From contig CALWNU010000002.1 of the NCBI GenBank assembly GCA_944382905.1, positions 1-64,000 on the forward strand: a DNA stretch of 64,000 nucleotides. The letters run 5' to 3'. How positions within the stretch are numbered: position 1 is the first letter of the stretch; the number at the start of each line of letters is the position of its first letter. The DNA comes from an uncultured Clostridia bacterium (lineage in GTDB: Bacteria > Bacillota > Clostridia > Oscillospirales > Ruminococcaceae). Positions 48,921 through 57,583 of this stretch are shown one piece after another. The position numbers and the translations under genes are program-made. The notes beneath the pieces are model-generated. The model saw only the letters and a list, made by a program, of their open reading frames with translations, made no database searches and was not told the DNA's origin.

Positions 48921-49895
48921 TCATTCTTCTTGCTCCGGTTGTGCCGTTTCTTCTTCCGTTTGGCTGGTTTCTTCCAAGCCGTCGCTGCTGGACGAGCTGC
49001 TTTGGGCCGCATCGGAACCATCCTCCTGGCCAGATTCCGGCTGCTGCGTCCCCGGCACGGAAACGCTGCCGGATGGGCGGGTCCAAACTTCGCCGTCATA
49101 GGAAGCATCAATGGTCCCGCGGAAGGTGTTGACCAAGTCCTGGGTTTCAATCACCTCTTGCACCAATTCCATCTTATACTCCAGGTTTGCCTGGGTGCCC
49201 AGCACGATTTCAAAAAGATCCCCGTAATATAATTTCAAATTATACGGATCGGAAAGGTCGATCACGTCAAAATAAGGGAATCCCGTTTCCTCGATGGCGT
49301 TGAGCAGCACGCTCAGGCGCTGGACATTTTCCGAATCGGTCTGTTCCAAGTAGCTGCCTTCTGCAGGGGTCTCCTCGGAAAAGCCCATGACCACTGGGAT
49401 CCCCTCGGGCAGAACCGGCGTATTGCATTCCAACACACGCCCCTCTTCACTGATCAGCGTATACCCGGCCCCTGCGTCGATGGCGCCGATCGGCTGGGCT
49501 TCTTTGATTTCCAGCACAATGGTATCCGGCAGGCGACGATGGATTTTGACCTGCGCAATATAGCTGTATTCTTCGATCAGCTTCTTTTTGATTTCCCCGT
49601 CATTGAGCCGGAACATATTTTCCTCCAGCAAAATCCCGGAAGAGAGGATCAGCGACCGGTCGTTGTAATGTTCGCTCCCCGTCACTGTGATCTGTTCAAT
49701 CTTAAAAAACACCGTCGTCGTCAACACGATGGTGGTTGTCACCATGAAAACTAGAATCAGCAAATACCACAGGATATTATTGCCCCGGCGGCGGCGCCGC
49801 TTTCCCGAACGGCGCTGCGCCGAAGCCGCATCTGCCTGCCGATCGGCAGGTGAAGCGGTCCGGGCCTTTTTTCTTTTCCGTTGTTCTTTGCTCAT
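48921..49895 (-). CDS. ftsQ: Cell division protein FtsQ/DivIB
   Basis: A 324-residue division protein with a very basic cytosolic N-terminus (about residues 1-40), one membrane helix (about 41-62), a POTRA domain (FKIEQITVTGSEHYNDRSLI) and a beta domain, then a Ser/Glu/Gln-rich C-terminal tail of about 50 residues (SSSSSSDGLEETSQTEEE). It links early and late divisome proteins with FtsL. It lies 15 bases after murA. The acidic tail is longer than typical and of low complexity. Confidence 0.93.
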   Translation of the reverse strand: MSKEQRKRKKARTASPADRQADAASAQRRSGKRRRRRGNNILWYLLILVFMVTTTIVLTTTVFFKIEQITVTGSEHYNDRSLILSSGILLEENMFRLNDGEIKKKLIEEYSYIAQVKIHRRLPDTIVLEIKEAQPIGAIDAGAGYTLISEEGRVLECNTPVLPEGIPVVMGFSEETPAEGSYLEQTDSENVQRLSVLLNAIEETGFPYFDVIDLSDPYNLKLYYGDLFEIVLGTQANLEYKMELVQEVIETQDLVNTFRGTIDASYDGEVWTRPSGSVSVPGTQQPESGQEDGSDAAQSSSSSSDGLEETSQTEEETAQPEQEE

Positions 49896-49910
49896 TTTGT
49901 TTTCCTGCCT

Positions 49911-51164
49911 TTACGTTTTCCGAATCCTGGCGCCCAGCGACGCGAGGTTTTTGCAAAAATGCTCATATCCGCGTTCAATCCACTCCACGCCTTGAATCTG
50001 GCTACATCCCGACGCCGCCAGCGCCGCCAGCACCAACCCTGCGCCGCCCCGCAAATCCTCGGCGCATACATCGGCGCCGTGCAAAACCGCACATCCTTCC
50101 ACTACCGCGACTTTTCCCTCCTGCCGGATTGACGCGCCCATCCGCTGCAGGCCTGGTACGCTGCTGTACCGGTTTTCAAAAATGTTCTCCACAAAAACGC
50201 AGGTCCCCTGCGAAACCGCGGACAAAGACAAAAACAGCGGCAGCCCGTCGGTAGGAAAGCCCGGATACGGCATGGTACGCACCTGCGCCACCGCCGTCGG
50301 CGGCTGTTTGGCTTTTACCGAGCAGTGATCTCTCCCCCAGCGCACCTCGCTGCCCGTTTTTTGCAGCAGCGCCAGCATAGACATCAAATTCTGCGGTTCG
50401 ATCCCGGTAGTCAGCACCTCTCCGCCGGTCATCGCGCCCGCTACCAGATAGGTAGCGGCGGCAATTCGGTCCCCGATCACCGTATATTCACACCCGTGCA
50501 GGGAACGGACTCCTTCAATTTCAATGGTATTTTCGCCGGCGCCGCGGATCCGGGCGCCGCATCGGTTTAAAAAAGCGGCCAAGTCCACAATCTCCGGCTC
50601 ACAGGCACAGTTCATCAAAGTCGTGGTCCCTTTTGCCAGCACTGCCGCCATCATCAGATTCTCGGTCGCTCCCACGCTGGGAAAGGACAACACGATCCGT
50701 GCGCCGGTCAGTCCCTTTGGCGCATGGCACAGCAAAAACTGCTCCTCTTCCCGTACAACCGCCCCTAGCTGGCGCAAGCCGTCTAAATGCAGGTCAATGG
50801 GCCGGGGGCCCAGCTTGCATCCGCCGGGATAGGAAATTTTTGCCCGGCCCCAACGGGCCAGCAGCGGCCCCAAAAACACAATAGAAGACCGCATCTTCCC
50901 GGTCAGCGCGCCCGGGATTTCCCGGTTGCAGATCCCGGTGGGATCCACCCATATCGTGCCGTTATTCCATTCGATGGCACAGCCTAACATTTTTAAAATT
51001 TGAATGGCCAAAGACGTATCGGACAATGCCGGACAGTTATGTATCACACAGCGGCTTTGCGCAAGAACTGCCGCCGCCAAAATCGGCAAAACGCTGTTTT
51101 TTGCGCCCTGGATGCGGACCTCCCCTTCCAAACGCCTGCCGCCGATAATCTCATACCTTGCCAT
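49911..51164 (-). CDS. murA: UDP-N-acetylglucosamine 1-carboxyvinyltransferase
   Basis: A 417-residue enzyme for the first committed step of peptidoglycan synthesis, transferring enolpyruvate from PEP to UDP-GlcNAc. The start ARYEIIGGRRLEGEVRIQGAKN contains the KN substrate contact, and the loop PGGCKLGPRPIDLHL keeps the catalytic cysteine (target of fosfomycin). In many Clostridia a murA copy lies in the division cluster between murG and ftsQ, as here. It is possible that a second murA exists elsewhere. Confidence 0.96.
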   Translation of the reverse strand: MARYEIIGGRRLEGEVRIQGAKNSVLPILAAAVLAQSRCVIHNCPALSDTSLAIQILKMLGCAIEWNNGTIWVDPTGICNREIPGALTGKMRSSIVFLGPLLARWGRAKISYPGGCKLGPRPIDLHLDGLRQLGAVVREEEQFLLCHAPKGLTGARIVLSFPSVGATENLMMAAVLAKGTTTLMNCACEPEIVDLAAFLNRCGARIRGAGENTIEIEGVRSLHGCEYTVIGDRIAAATYLVAGAMTGGEVLTTGIEPQNLMSMLALLQKTGSEVRWGRDHCSVKAKQPPTAVAQVRTMPYPGFPTDGLPLFLSLSAVSQGTCVFVENIFENRYSSVPGLQRMGASIRQEGKVAVVEGCAVLHGADVCAEDLRGGAGLVLAALAASGCSQIQGVEWIERGYEHFCKNLASLGARIRKT

Positions 51165-51257
51165 AGACGCTCTTCCCTTCTGATGAAAACTCCCGCCAAG
51201 CGGTTTATTTTCATCATATGCATTCGCACTATTTCGGTGAAAAGCGCCCAGATCTGC

Positions 51258-52388
51258 TTACCGGCGCTGGCAAAGCGCCAGTATCTGCCGGTAAATGCGG
51301 TCATTGGCGTCTGGGATCGCCATGTTGGCAGCATTTTGTCCCAGCGTCCGGATTTTTTCCGGGTCCGCGTGCAGCCGGTCAAATTCTTGGCACAGCCGCT
51401 CGCCGGTGAGATATTTTTCTTCCATCACAATCGCCGCATGGTTGCGCACCAGCGCCATGGCGTTGTGGTACTGGTGGTTTTCCGCCACATTGGGCGAAGG
51501 GATCAAAATCGAGGCTTTCCCCGCTGCTTCCAGCTCGCTGAGAGTGCTCGCTCCAGAACGGCCGATCACCAAGTCCGCCGCAGCGAAACATTCCGGCATA
51601 TCGTAAATATATTCCCGGATATCCAAATTCTCCTTGTTTTTGCTAGGATCCATGCCGTTTTCCCGCAACATCTGCGGAAACAGCTCCACCCCGTAGGAAC
51701 CGGTAGCATGGATGTGATACACCCCCGGGTCATTTTGGTTATGGGCAATCAAAGCGGCCATCGCTTCGTTGACCCGGCGGGCGCCCAAACTGCCGCCAAA
51801 AGAAAGCACGCACAACTGATCCGCCCGAATCCCTATTTTTTTCCGGGCGGCGGCGCGGTCGGCAGTGAAAAACGCATCTCGTACTGGATTGCCGGTCACC
51901 ACATAACGCGCGTCTGCATGCAGGTATCGTTTGGCTTCCGGCACCGCCAGCAGCACCCGGTCCACATATTTGCTTAACAGCTTTGTCGTCACGCCGGGAA
52001 ACGCATTCTGCTCGTGGGTCAAGGTAGGAATTCCCATTTTCGCCGCCTGCCGTACCAACGGGCCGCTGACATATCCGCCGGTACCCATCACCACGTCCGG
52101 GCGAAATTCCCGCAGAATCTGCCGGGACCTGTGCCCAGACGACGCCAGATAGACCACCGCCATCACATTATTTTTGAGGTTGCGCCAGCTGAACTGCCGC
52201 TGGAACCCTTTGACCTTGATCGGAGAAAAGTCAAATCCCGCTTTTGGCACCAGTCCAGCTTCCATGCCCAAAGGACTCCCCGCAAACAAGATCTGCGCAT
52301 CCGGCTGCTGTTGTTTTAGGTACCCTGCCACCGCCAGGGCCGGGTTGATGTGGCCCCCAGTCCCCCCGCAGACAAACAATACCCGCAT
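51258..52388 (-). CDS. murG: UDP-GlcNAc transferase MurG (lipid II synthesis)
   Basis: A 376-residue GT28 enzyme that adds GlcNAc to lipid I. It starts VLFVCGGTGGHINPALAVAGYL with the GGTGGHI phosphate loop, and carries the second-domain FGGSLGARRVNEAM and, near the end, GRSGASTLSELEAAGKASILIP. It lies after ftsW (13-base gap) and before murA in the division cluster. Length is normal for the family. Confidence 0.97.
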   Translation of the reverse strand: MRVLFVCGGTGGHINPALAVAGYLKQQQPDAQILFAGSPLGMEAGLVPKAGFDFSPIKVKGFQRQFSWRNLKNNVMAVVYLASSGHRSRQILREFRPDVVMGTGGYVSGPLVRQAAKMGIPTLTHEQNAFPGVTTKLLSKYVDRVLLAVPEAKRYLHADARYVVTGNPVRDAFFTADRAAARKKIGIRADQLCVLSFGGSLGARRVNEAMAALIAHNQNDPGVYHIHATGSYGVELFPQMLRENGMDPSKNKENLDIREYIYDMPECFAAADLVIGRSGASTLSELEAAGKASILIPSPNVAENHQYHNAMALVRNHAAIVMEEKYLTGERLCQEFDRLHADPEKIRTLGQNAANMAIPDANDRIYRQILALCQRR

Positions 52389-52401
52389 GGTGCATCCCTC
52401 C

Positions 52402-53547
52402 TCACTGTTTTTCCAGCGCCGCGCGCCGGGAAACGGACAAAATGACCCCCATCTGCGCCAAAAGCATCATCAGCGCAGTCCCGCCGTAAGAGAAAAACGG
52501 CAGGCTGATCCCGGTGTTGGGAATCGTGTTGGTCACAACCGCGATATTCAACAACGCCTGCAAGCCCACCTGCGTGGTCAGACCTACCGCCAGCATGGTC
52601 CCGAATTTGTCCTGCGCCCGGATGGCAATGACGTAGCCGCGCCAGACCAAAAGAGCAAAGAGGATGACGATAATCGCCGCGCCGACCAGGCCCAATTCTT
52701 CGCATACGATGGAAAAGACAAAGTCGTTTTGCGGTTCCGGAACATACAAATACTTCTGCCTGGAATTGCCCAGGCCCAGCCCCATCACACCGCCGGAACC
52801 GATGGCCAGCAACGACTGGATGGTTTGGAATCCCAGCCCCTGTGGGTCGGAAAACGGGTCCAGCCAGTATTCCAGACGGGCTTGCGCATACTGGATGACG
52901 CCGGGGATCATTACCACCACGACGATGCCCGCCGCCAAAACGCCAACGCCCAGCGCAAACCATTTTAAATCAACGCCGCCGACGAACATCATAACTACCC
53001 CGATGGTGGCAATGAGCACCGTGCCGGACAAATGGGGCTCCATCATCATCAGCCCCGCAATGATTCCCAGTACGATCAGAAACGGGACGATTCCGTACCG
53101 GAAGGTCTTCATCTTTTCTCCATATCCCGTGACCATTTTGGCAAACATGACCACAATCGCAAATTTGGCGATCTCCGACGGCTGGAAGGTGATGATATTG
53201 CCGATGGCAATCCATCGGTGTACGCCTGCAATTTTGGGTAGAAATAAAACGATAATCAACAGCACCACAGCAACGCCCATCACCGGCAAAGCCAGCTTCT
53301 GCCAAAAGCGATAGTCAAAATGGGACGCCACAATCATCGCCACAATGCCGGCGATGGCAAACACCAGTTGGCGTTTGATGTAATAAAAGCTGTCATTGTC
53401 GTTGTAATAGGCATAGGCATAGCTGGCAGAAAACAGCATGATCAGGCCAAAGGTCAATAAAAGCAGGACCAGTACCAAAAAGGTAACGTCCAGATTTCCC
53501 CTGCCTGTCGGACGTTTTTTCTTTTCTTTTGTCTGTTGCTGCGCCAT
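52402..53547 (-). CDS. ftsW: Division septum SEDS glycosyltransferase FtsW
   Basis: A 381-residue SEDS-family membrane protein with about 10 hydrophobic segments. After a basic N-terminus it has SASYAYAYYNDNDSFYYIKR, the conserved GVHRWI-type stretch, FQPSEIAKFAIVV with the catalytic-region residues, and PNTGISLPFFSYGGTALMM near the end. SEDS proteins polymerise lipid II at the septum with a partner class B PBP, here probably the PBP of this cluster. It could also be called RodA-like, but the context favours FtsW. Confidence 0.95.
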   Translation of the reverse strand: MAQQQTKEKKKRPTGRGNLDVTFLVLVLLLLTFGLIMLFSASYAYAYYNDNDSFYYIKRQLVFAIAGIVAMIVASHFDYRFWQKLALPVMGVAVVLLIIVLFLPKIAGVHRWIAIGNIITFQPSEIAKFAIVVMFAKMVTGYGEKMKTFRYGIVPFLIVLGIIAGLMMMEPHLSGTVLIATIGVVMMFVGGVDLKWFALGVGVLAAGIVVVVMIPGVIQYAQARLEYWLDPFSDPQGLGFQTIQSLLAIGSGGVMGLGLGNSRQKYLYVPEPQNDFVFSIVCEELGLVGAAIIVILFALLVWRGYVIAIRAQDKFGTMLAVGLTTQVGLQALLNIAVVTNTIPNTGISLPFFSYGGTALMMLLAQMGVILSVSRRAALEKQ

Positions 53548-53577
53548 CCATGCTCCCTCTTTCCCGACAAAATTCCG

Positions 53578-54588
53578 CTATAAGGACACGATCCACCACA
53601 CGCCCAACACACAGCCGATGGCGGTAATCGCAGAAAATACCCCTACGATTTTCACCTCGCTCCAGCCACACATTTCAAAGTGATGGTGGATCGGGCTCAT
53701 TTTAAAGATCCGTTTTCCGGTGAGTTTAAAGGAAGCCACCTGCAGCATCACCGAAAGCGTCTCCACCAAATAGATGATCCCAAGTATGGCGATCAAAAAC
53801 GGAAGTCCCAGCCCAAACCCCAAAGCTACGACGATGCCGCCCAAAAACATGGAACCGGTATCGCCCATAAACACCTTGGCTGGATGGAAATTCCAGATCA
53901 AAAACCCAAGCATTGCCCCCGCCACCGCTATTGCCAACAGCTGCATTTCATAGGCGGAAAGGATTGCGGCGATCACCATGAACCCCAAGCTGACCACGAA
54001 TGTCACCGAGCTGGCCAACCCGTCGATCCCATCGGTCAGGTTCACCGCGTTGACAGTGCCCACCACAAGGATTAACAGCGCCACCGGATAATAAAACAAT
54101 CCCAAATCCAACGGGCCGATCACCGGAATCCACAGTACAGTGGAAGTATCCCCCGCCAGATAAAGAATACTCAGATAAATCGCCGAAATCAAGATCTGCA
54201 TCACCATTTTTTGACCGGCAGTCAGACCCAGATTGCGTTTTTTGACGACTTTAATATAATCGTCCACAAACCCCAAAAAGGCAAACGCCATAGCCATCAC
54301 CATGCCGGCGAACAGACGGGTCCCAAGCAGCGGGGACAGCTCACTTTCTCCGCCGTCTGCGCTCATATATACCAAATACCCTACCGTGGTGGCCACCAGC
54401 ACGCCTGCAATAAACAGAAATCCGCCCATAGTCGGCGTACCCTGCTTGTTTTTATGCCAAACCGGGCCAATGTCCAAAATCGTTTGGCCGTACTTGACTT
54501 TCCGCAGCAGCGGGATCAGCCAAAATCCCATCAGCGCCGTAATGCCAAAGGACAGCAAAGCTGTGGTCAAAATGATAAACGTCCTCAT
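53578..54588 (-). CDS. mraY: Phospho-MurNAc-pentapeptide transferase MraY
   Basis: A 336-residue, roughly ten-helix membrane enzyme that attaches phospho-MurNAc-pentapeptide to undecaprenyl phosphate (lipid I). The active-site motifs are visible: GTPTMGGFLF, FVDDYIKV, VNLTDGIDGLASS, GNLFMGDTGS-type FMGDTGSMFLGG and the histidine triad SPIHHHFE. It lies between murF and ftsW; murD, which usually follows mraY, is absent. Start ATG at 54588. Confidence 0.97.
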   Translation of the reverse strand: MRTFIILTTALLSFGITALMGFWLIPLLRKVKYGQTILDIGPVWHKNKQGTPTMGGFLFIAGVLVATTVGYLVYMSADGGESELSPLLGTRLFAGMVMAMAFAFLGFVDDYIKVVKKRNLGLTAGQKMVMQILISAIYLSILYLAGDTSTVLWIPVIGPLDLGLFYYPVALLILVVGTVNAVNLTDGIDGLASSVTFVVSLGFMVIAAILSAYEMQLLAIAVAGAMLGFLIWNFHPAKVFMGDTGSMFLGGIVVALGFGLGLPFLIAILGIIYLVETLSVMLQVASFKLTGKRIFKMSPIHHHFEMCGWSEVKIVGVFSAITAIGCVLGVWWIVSL

Positions 54589-54655
54589 AATCCGCCCCTA
54601 TCTGCCGGCCCGCACCAGCGTGTTGTCATTTTGCGGGATGTCAAATGGTATGCCC

Positions 54656-56014
54656 TTACGCCTGTTGATAGACCGCCTCAACCAGCGTTTCCAGCGCCAT
54701 GCCGTGGCTTCCTTTCACCCAGAGGATATCCCCTTTGCGCACGCCATCGATCACATGGTCGGTCAGCGCCTGCTTTCCCTCGAACCAAGCGGTATCCGGT
54801 ACGCCGGATTCCTTTGCCGCTTCCACCAGAAGACGGGACAGCGGCCCATAGGCATAAACCGCGTCTAAATGCAGCGTGCCCGCCAGCTCGCCAATCCGCC
54901 GATGCGCCTGCTCGGCCAAATACCCCAGCTCCAGCATATCCGCCAGTACGGCGATCCGCCGGCCCTGACAAGGCATCCCCGCCAGCGTGGTCAGCGCCGC
55001 CTTCATGGATTCCGGCCCGGCATTGTAGCAGTCTTCCACCACAGTAAAGCCGTGGAACGGCGTAATCTTCTGCCGCCAGCCGGACACCTGGTATTTGTCC
55101 AGCGCTGCAGCCGCTTCTTTGGGTTCCATGCCCAGACATACGCCCACCCCAAACGCCGCCAGCGCGTTGAGCACATTGTGCGGACCCATACAGGGGATGT
55201 GCGCCGGATACTGTTCCCCCTGATAGCAGATGGTAAAGGTGGTGCTGCCCATTAATACGATGATATCCTTTGCCGTGATTTGGCAATTTTTATTTTCGAT
55301 CCCATAAAAAATCACATGGCAGTCCGGATTTTGATATCCCCACAACAGCGGGTCGTCCCCGTTGAGCAAAAGCGGCGCGCCTTCGCGCAGGCCCTGGACG
55401 ATTTCCAATTTGGCCCGCCGGATATTCTGCTGGCTGCCAAGGCGCTCCATGTGGGAAACGCCAATATTGGTAATTACGCCGACCTGGGGCAGCAGGGTGG
55501 TCGCCAGCTCTTCGATTTCTCCCAGGGCGGTCATGCCCATCTCAATGACTGCCGCCTGATGCTCCGGCGTCAGCTGCAATAGCGTCTGGGGCACCCCGAT
55601 ATTATTATTCAAATTCTCCTGGGTCGTCAAGGTGCGGTATTTTTGCCGCACCACCGCCGCGATCATTTCCCGGGTGGTGGTTTTCCCCACGCTGCCGGTG
55701 ATCCCCACCGTCACCGGGTCGATCTTGATCCGCCGCAACCGCGCCAGGGCCCGCAGCGCCCGTTCGGTATTGCCTACATACAAGGTCTTTTCCGCCGGCT
55801 CTTCTCCTTTTTTATGAGCAATCACGGCAACGGCTCCTTTTTCCAGCGCCTGGCCAATGAATTGGTGCCCGTCGAAGTTTTCTCCCTCCAAAGCGACAAA
55901 CAAGCTGCCTGGAGTCACCTGCCGAGAATCGGTGACAATCCGGTCTACCGTCCCAAACAGCTTTTTGTCCGCGCAGACCCATTCGCTGATTTCACTCAAT
56001 GAATAGCCGTTCAA
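54656..56014 (-). CDS. murF: UDP-MurNAc-tripeptide--D-Ala-D-Ala ligase
   Basis: A 452-residue Mur ligase that adds D-Ala-D-Ala to UDP-MurNAc-tripeptide. It has the ATP loop GSVGKTTTREM, the central NNNIGVPQTLLQL and VIEMGMTALGEI, and the segment VVEDCYNAGPESMKAAL typical of MurF. Initiation is at TTG (56014), ten bases after the murE stop, behind GGGAG. The D-Ala-D-Ala ligase gene ddl lies elsewhere in the window. Confidence 0.96.
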   Translation of the reverse strand: MNGYSLSEISEWVCADKKLFGTVDRIVTDSRQVTPGSLFVALEGENFDGHQFIGQALEKGAVAVIAHKKGEEPAEKTLYVGNTERALRALARLRRIKIDPVTVGITGSVGKTTTREMIAAVVRQKYRTLTTQENLNNNIGVPQTLLQLTPEHQAAVIEMGMTALGEIEELATTLLPQVGVITNIGVSHMERLGSQQNIRRAKLEIVQGLREGAPLLLNGDDPLLWGYQNPDCHVIFYGIENKNCQITAKDIIVLMGSTTFTICYQGEQYPAHIPCMGPHNVLNALAAFGVGVCLGMEPKEAAAALDKYQVSGWRQKITPFHGFTVVEDCYNAGPESMKAALTTLAGMPCQGRRIAVLADMLELGYLAEQAHRRIGELAGTLHLDAVYAYGPLSRLLVEAAKESGVPDTAWFEGKQALTDHVIDGVRKGDILWVKGSHGMALETLVEAVYQQA

Positions 56015-56023
56015 AAAACTCCC

Positions 56024-57469
56024 TCATTTCCTGTCTTTTTGCTGCGCCAAAAGCCGCGCTACCACTTCCCGCTCGTCAAAATGGATGGTGCCGTAATCCA
56101 GCACCTGGTAATCCTCATGCCCTTTTCCCGCCAACACCAGCACATCGCCTGGCTGCGCATGATCCAGCGCCCATTCGATGGCCGTATACCGGTCCGGGAT
56201 GACTTCATACGGGACTTTTGTCCCCGCAAAGCCGGGCAGCGCGTCTTCGATAATCTTGAGCGGATCTTCCCGGCGTGGATTGTCAGAGGTCAGGATCATA
56301 TAATCCGCGTATTTGGCCACCGCCTGCGCCATGTAAATCCGCTTGGAAGGATCCCGTTCGCCCGCGCATCCAAACAATACCATCAGCCGGTTTTTCACAA
56401 ACGGTTTCAAGGCGGGAAGCACTTTTTCCAACCCGTCCGGCGTATGCGCATAATCCCGGATCACGGTAAAGTCCGTGCCGGTAGACAATACTTCCGTCCG
56501 GCCGGGAATCCCCGGACAGCTGGACAGGCCCTGGGCGACCTGGGGGAGCGTCAGCCCCAAGGATAAGGCCGCAACCCCGGCTGCCATGGCGTTTGCCACG
56601 GAAAATTCCCCCGGCATGGGGAAATCCACCCGGCTGATCTGAGACTGCCCCACGATGGTAAACCGGTTGCGGTCCACCGCCGGCCGGATATCTTTCGCCG
56701 TAAAGTCCGCCTCGTCATGATGTACAGAAAAGGTCCTGACCTGGCAGGATACCTCTCTCGCCAGCCGGCGGCCATATTCGTCGTCCAGATTGATCACCGC
56801 GGTATCGCACAAATCGAACAGCTTCTTTTTGGCCTGATAGTATGCTTCCATGGTCCTGTGGTAATCCAGATGATCCTGGGTCAGATTGGTAAATACCCCT
56901 ACCGCAAACCGGCATCCCGCCAGCCGTTTCTGATCCAGCGCGTGGGAAGACGTTTCCATCACCACGTACTCGCATCCCGCCTGGACCATGCGCGAAAACA
57001 GCACATGCAGCTCGCCGGGATCCGGGGTCGTATTCTTGGCCGGCAAAGTCATGTCATCAATTTCATTTTGGATCGTGCCGATCAAGCCCACCTTTTTCCC
57101 CGCAGATTCTAACAGATGCTTGAGCAAATAAGTACAGGTAGTCTTGCCGTTGGTCCCGGTAATGCCCACCAGTTTCATTTTGCGGGCCGGGTTACCGAAA
57201 AAATTGCCGCATAAAATGCCGTACGCTTCCCGGCTGTCGGCCACCAGCAGCTGTTGGCTCAGGCCCAAATCCTTTTCGCACACCACCGCCGCTGCGCCTT
57301 CGTCCAGCGCTTGGCGGGCCGCCGTATGCCCGTCAAAACGGGCGCCGGCGACACATACGAACAGGCATCCGGGCGTGATCTGCCTGGAATCGCTGGTCAC
57401 CTTCGCAATTTCCACATTTTCCACAGCCCCTTGAAATGGGACGCCCTGCATTACGTCAAACAGTTCCAC
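56024..57469 (-). CDS. murE: UDP-MurNAc-L-Ala-D-Glu--meso-DAP ligase
   Basis: A 481-residue Mur ligase with ATP loop ITGTNGKTTCTYLLK, NLTQDHLDYHRTMEAYYQAK and the substrate-specificity motif TSDNPRREDP. DNPR is the pattern of meso-diaminopimelate-adding MurE, whereas L-lysine enzymes differ, so the wall is predicted to contain meso-DAP. Initiation is at GTG (57469) after AAAGGGGG. An extended -10 promoter lies upstream at 57537. It is followed closely by murF. Confidence 0.95.
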   Translation of the reverse strand: MELFDVMQGVPFQGAVENVEIAKVTSDSRQITPGCLFVCVAGARFDGHTAARQALDEGAAAVVCEKDLGLSQQLLVADSREAYGILCGNFFGNPARKMKLVGITGTNGKTTCTYLLKHLLESAGKKVGLIGTIQNEIDDMTLPAKNTTPDPGELHVLFSRMVQAGCEYVVMETSSHALDQKRLAGCRFAVGVFTNLTQDHLDYHRTMEAYYQAKKKLFDLCDTAVINLDDEYGRRLAREVSCQVRTFSVHHDEADFTAKDIRPAVDRNRFTIVGQSQISRVDFPMPGEFSVANAMAAGVAALSLGLTLPQVAQGLSSCPGIPGRTEVLSTGTDFTVIRDYAHTPDGLEKVLPALKPFVKNRLMVLFGCAGERDPSKRIYMAQAVAKYADYMILTSDNPRREDPLKIIEDALPGFAGTKVPYEVIPDRYTAIEWALDHAQPGDVLVLAGKGHEDYQVLDYGTIHFDEREVVARLLAQQKDRK

Positions 57470-57536
57470 TCGAAGTTACCCCCTTTGTCGCGTTGGGGAA
57501 TGCATTTGTCTATTTCTGCATTCAACCGCACCTTTG

Positions 57537-57545
57537 ATTGTAGCA
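57537..57545 (-). promoter_or_regulatory. Extended -10 promoter upstream of murE
   Basis: TGCTACAAT (57545-57537) on the minus strand is an extended -10 (TGnTACAAT); a -35 is not clear. It could start a murE-ftsQ transcript inside the cluster. Confidence 0.5.
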
Positions 57546-57583
57546 TACGCCATGGTTCGAAGGGTGGCTGAATGGGTCGGATT

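Noticed and set aside
57470-57583. A possible leader peptide or RNA element before murE
   Set aside because: Only an extended -10 element can be supported; no conserved structure or small frame with a ribosome-binding site is present.
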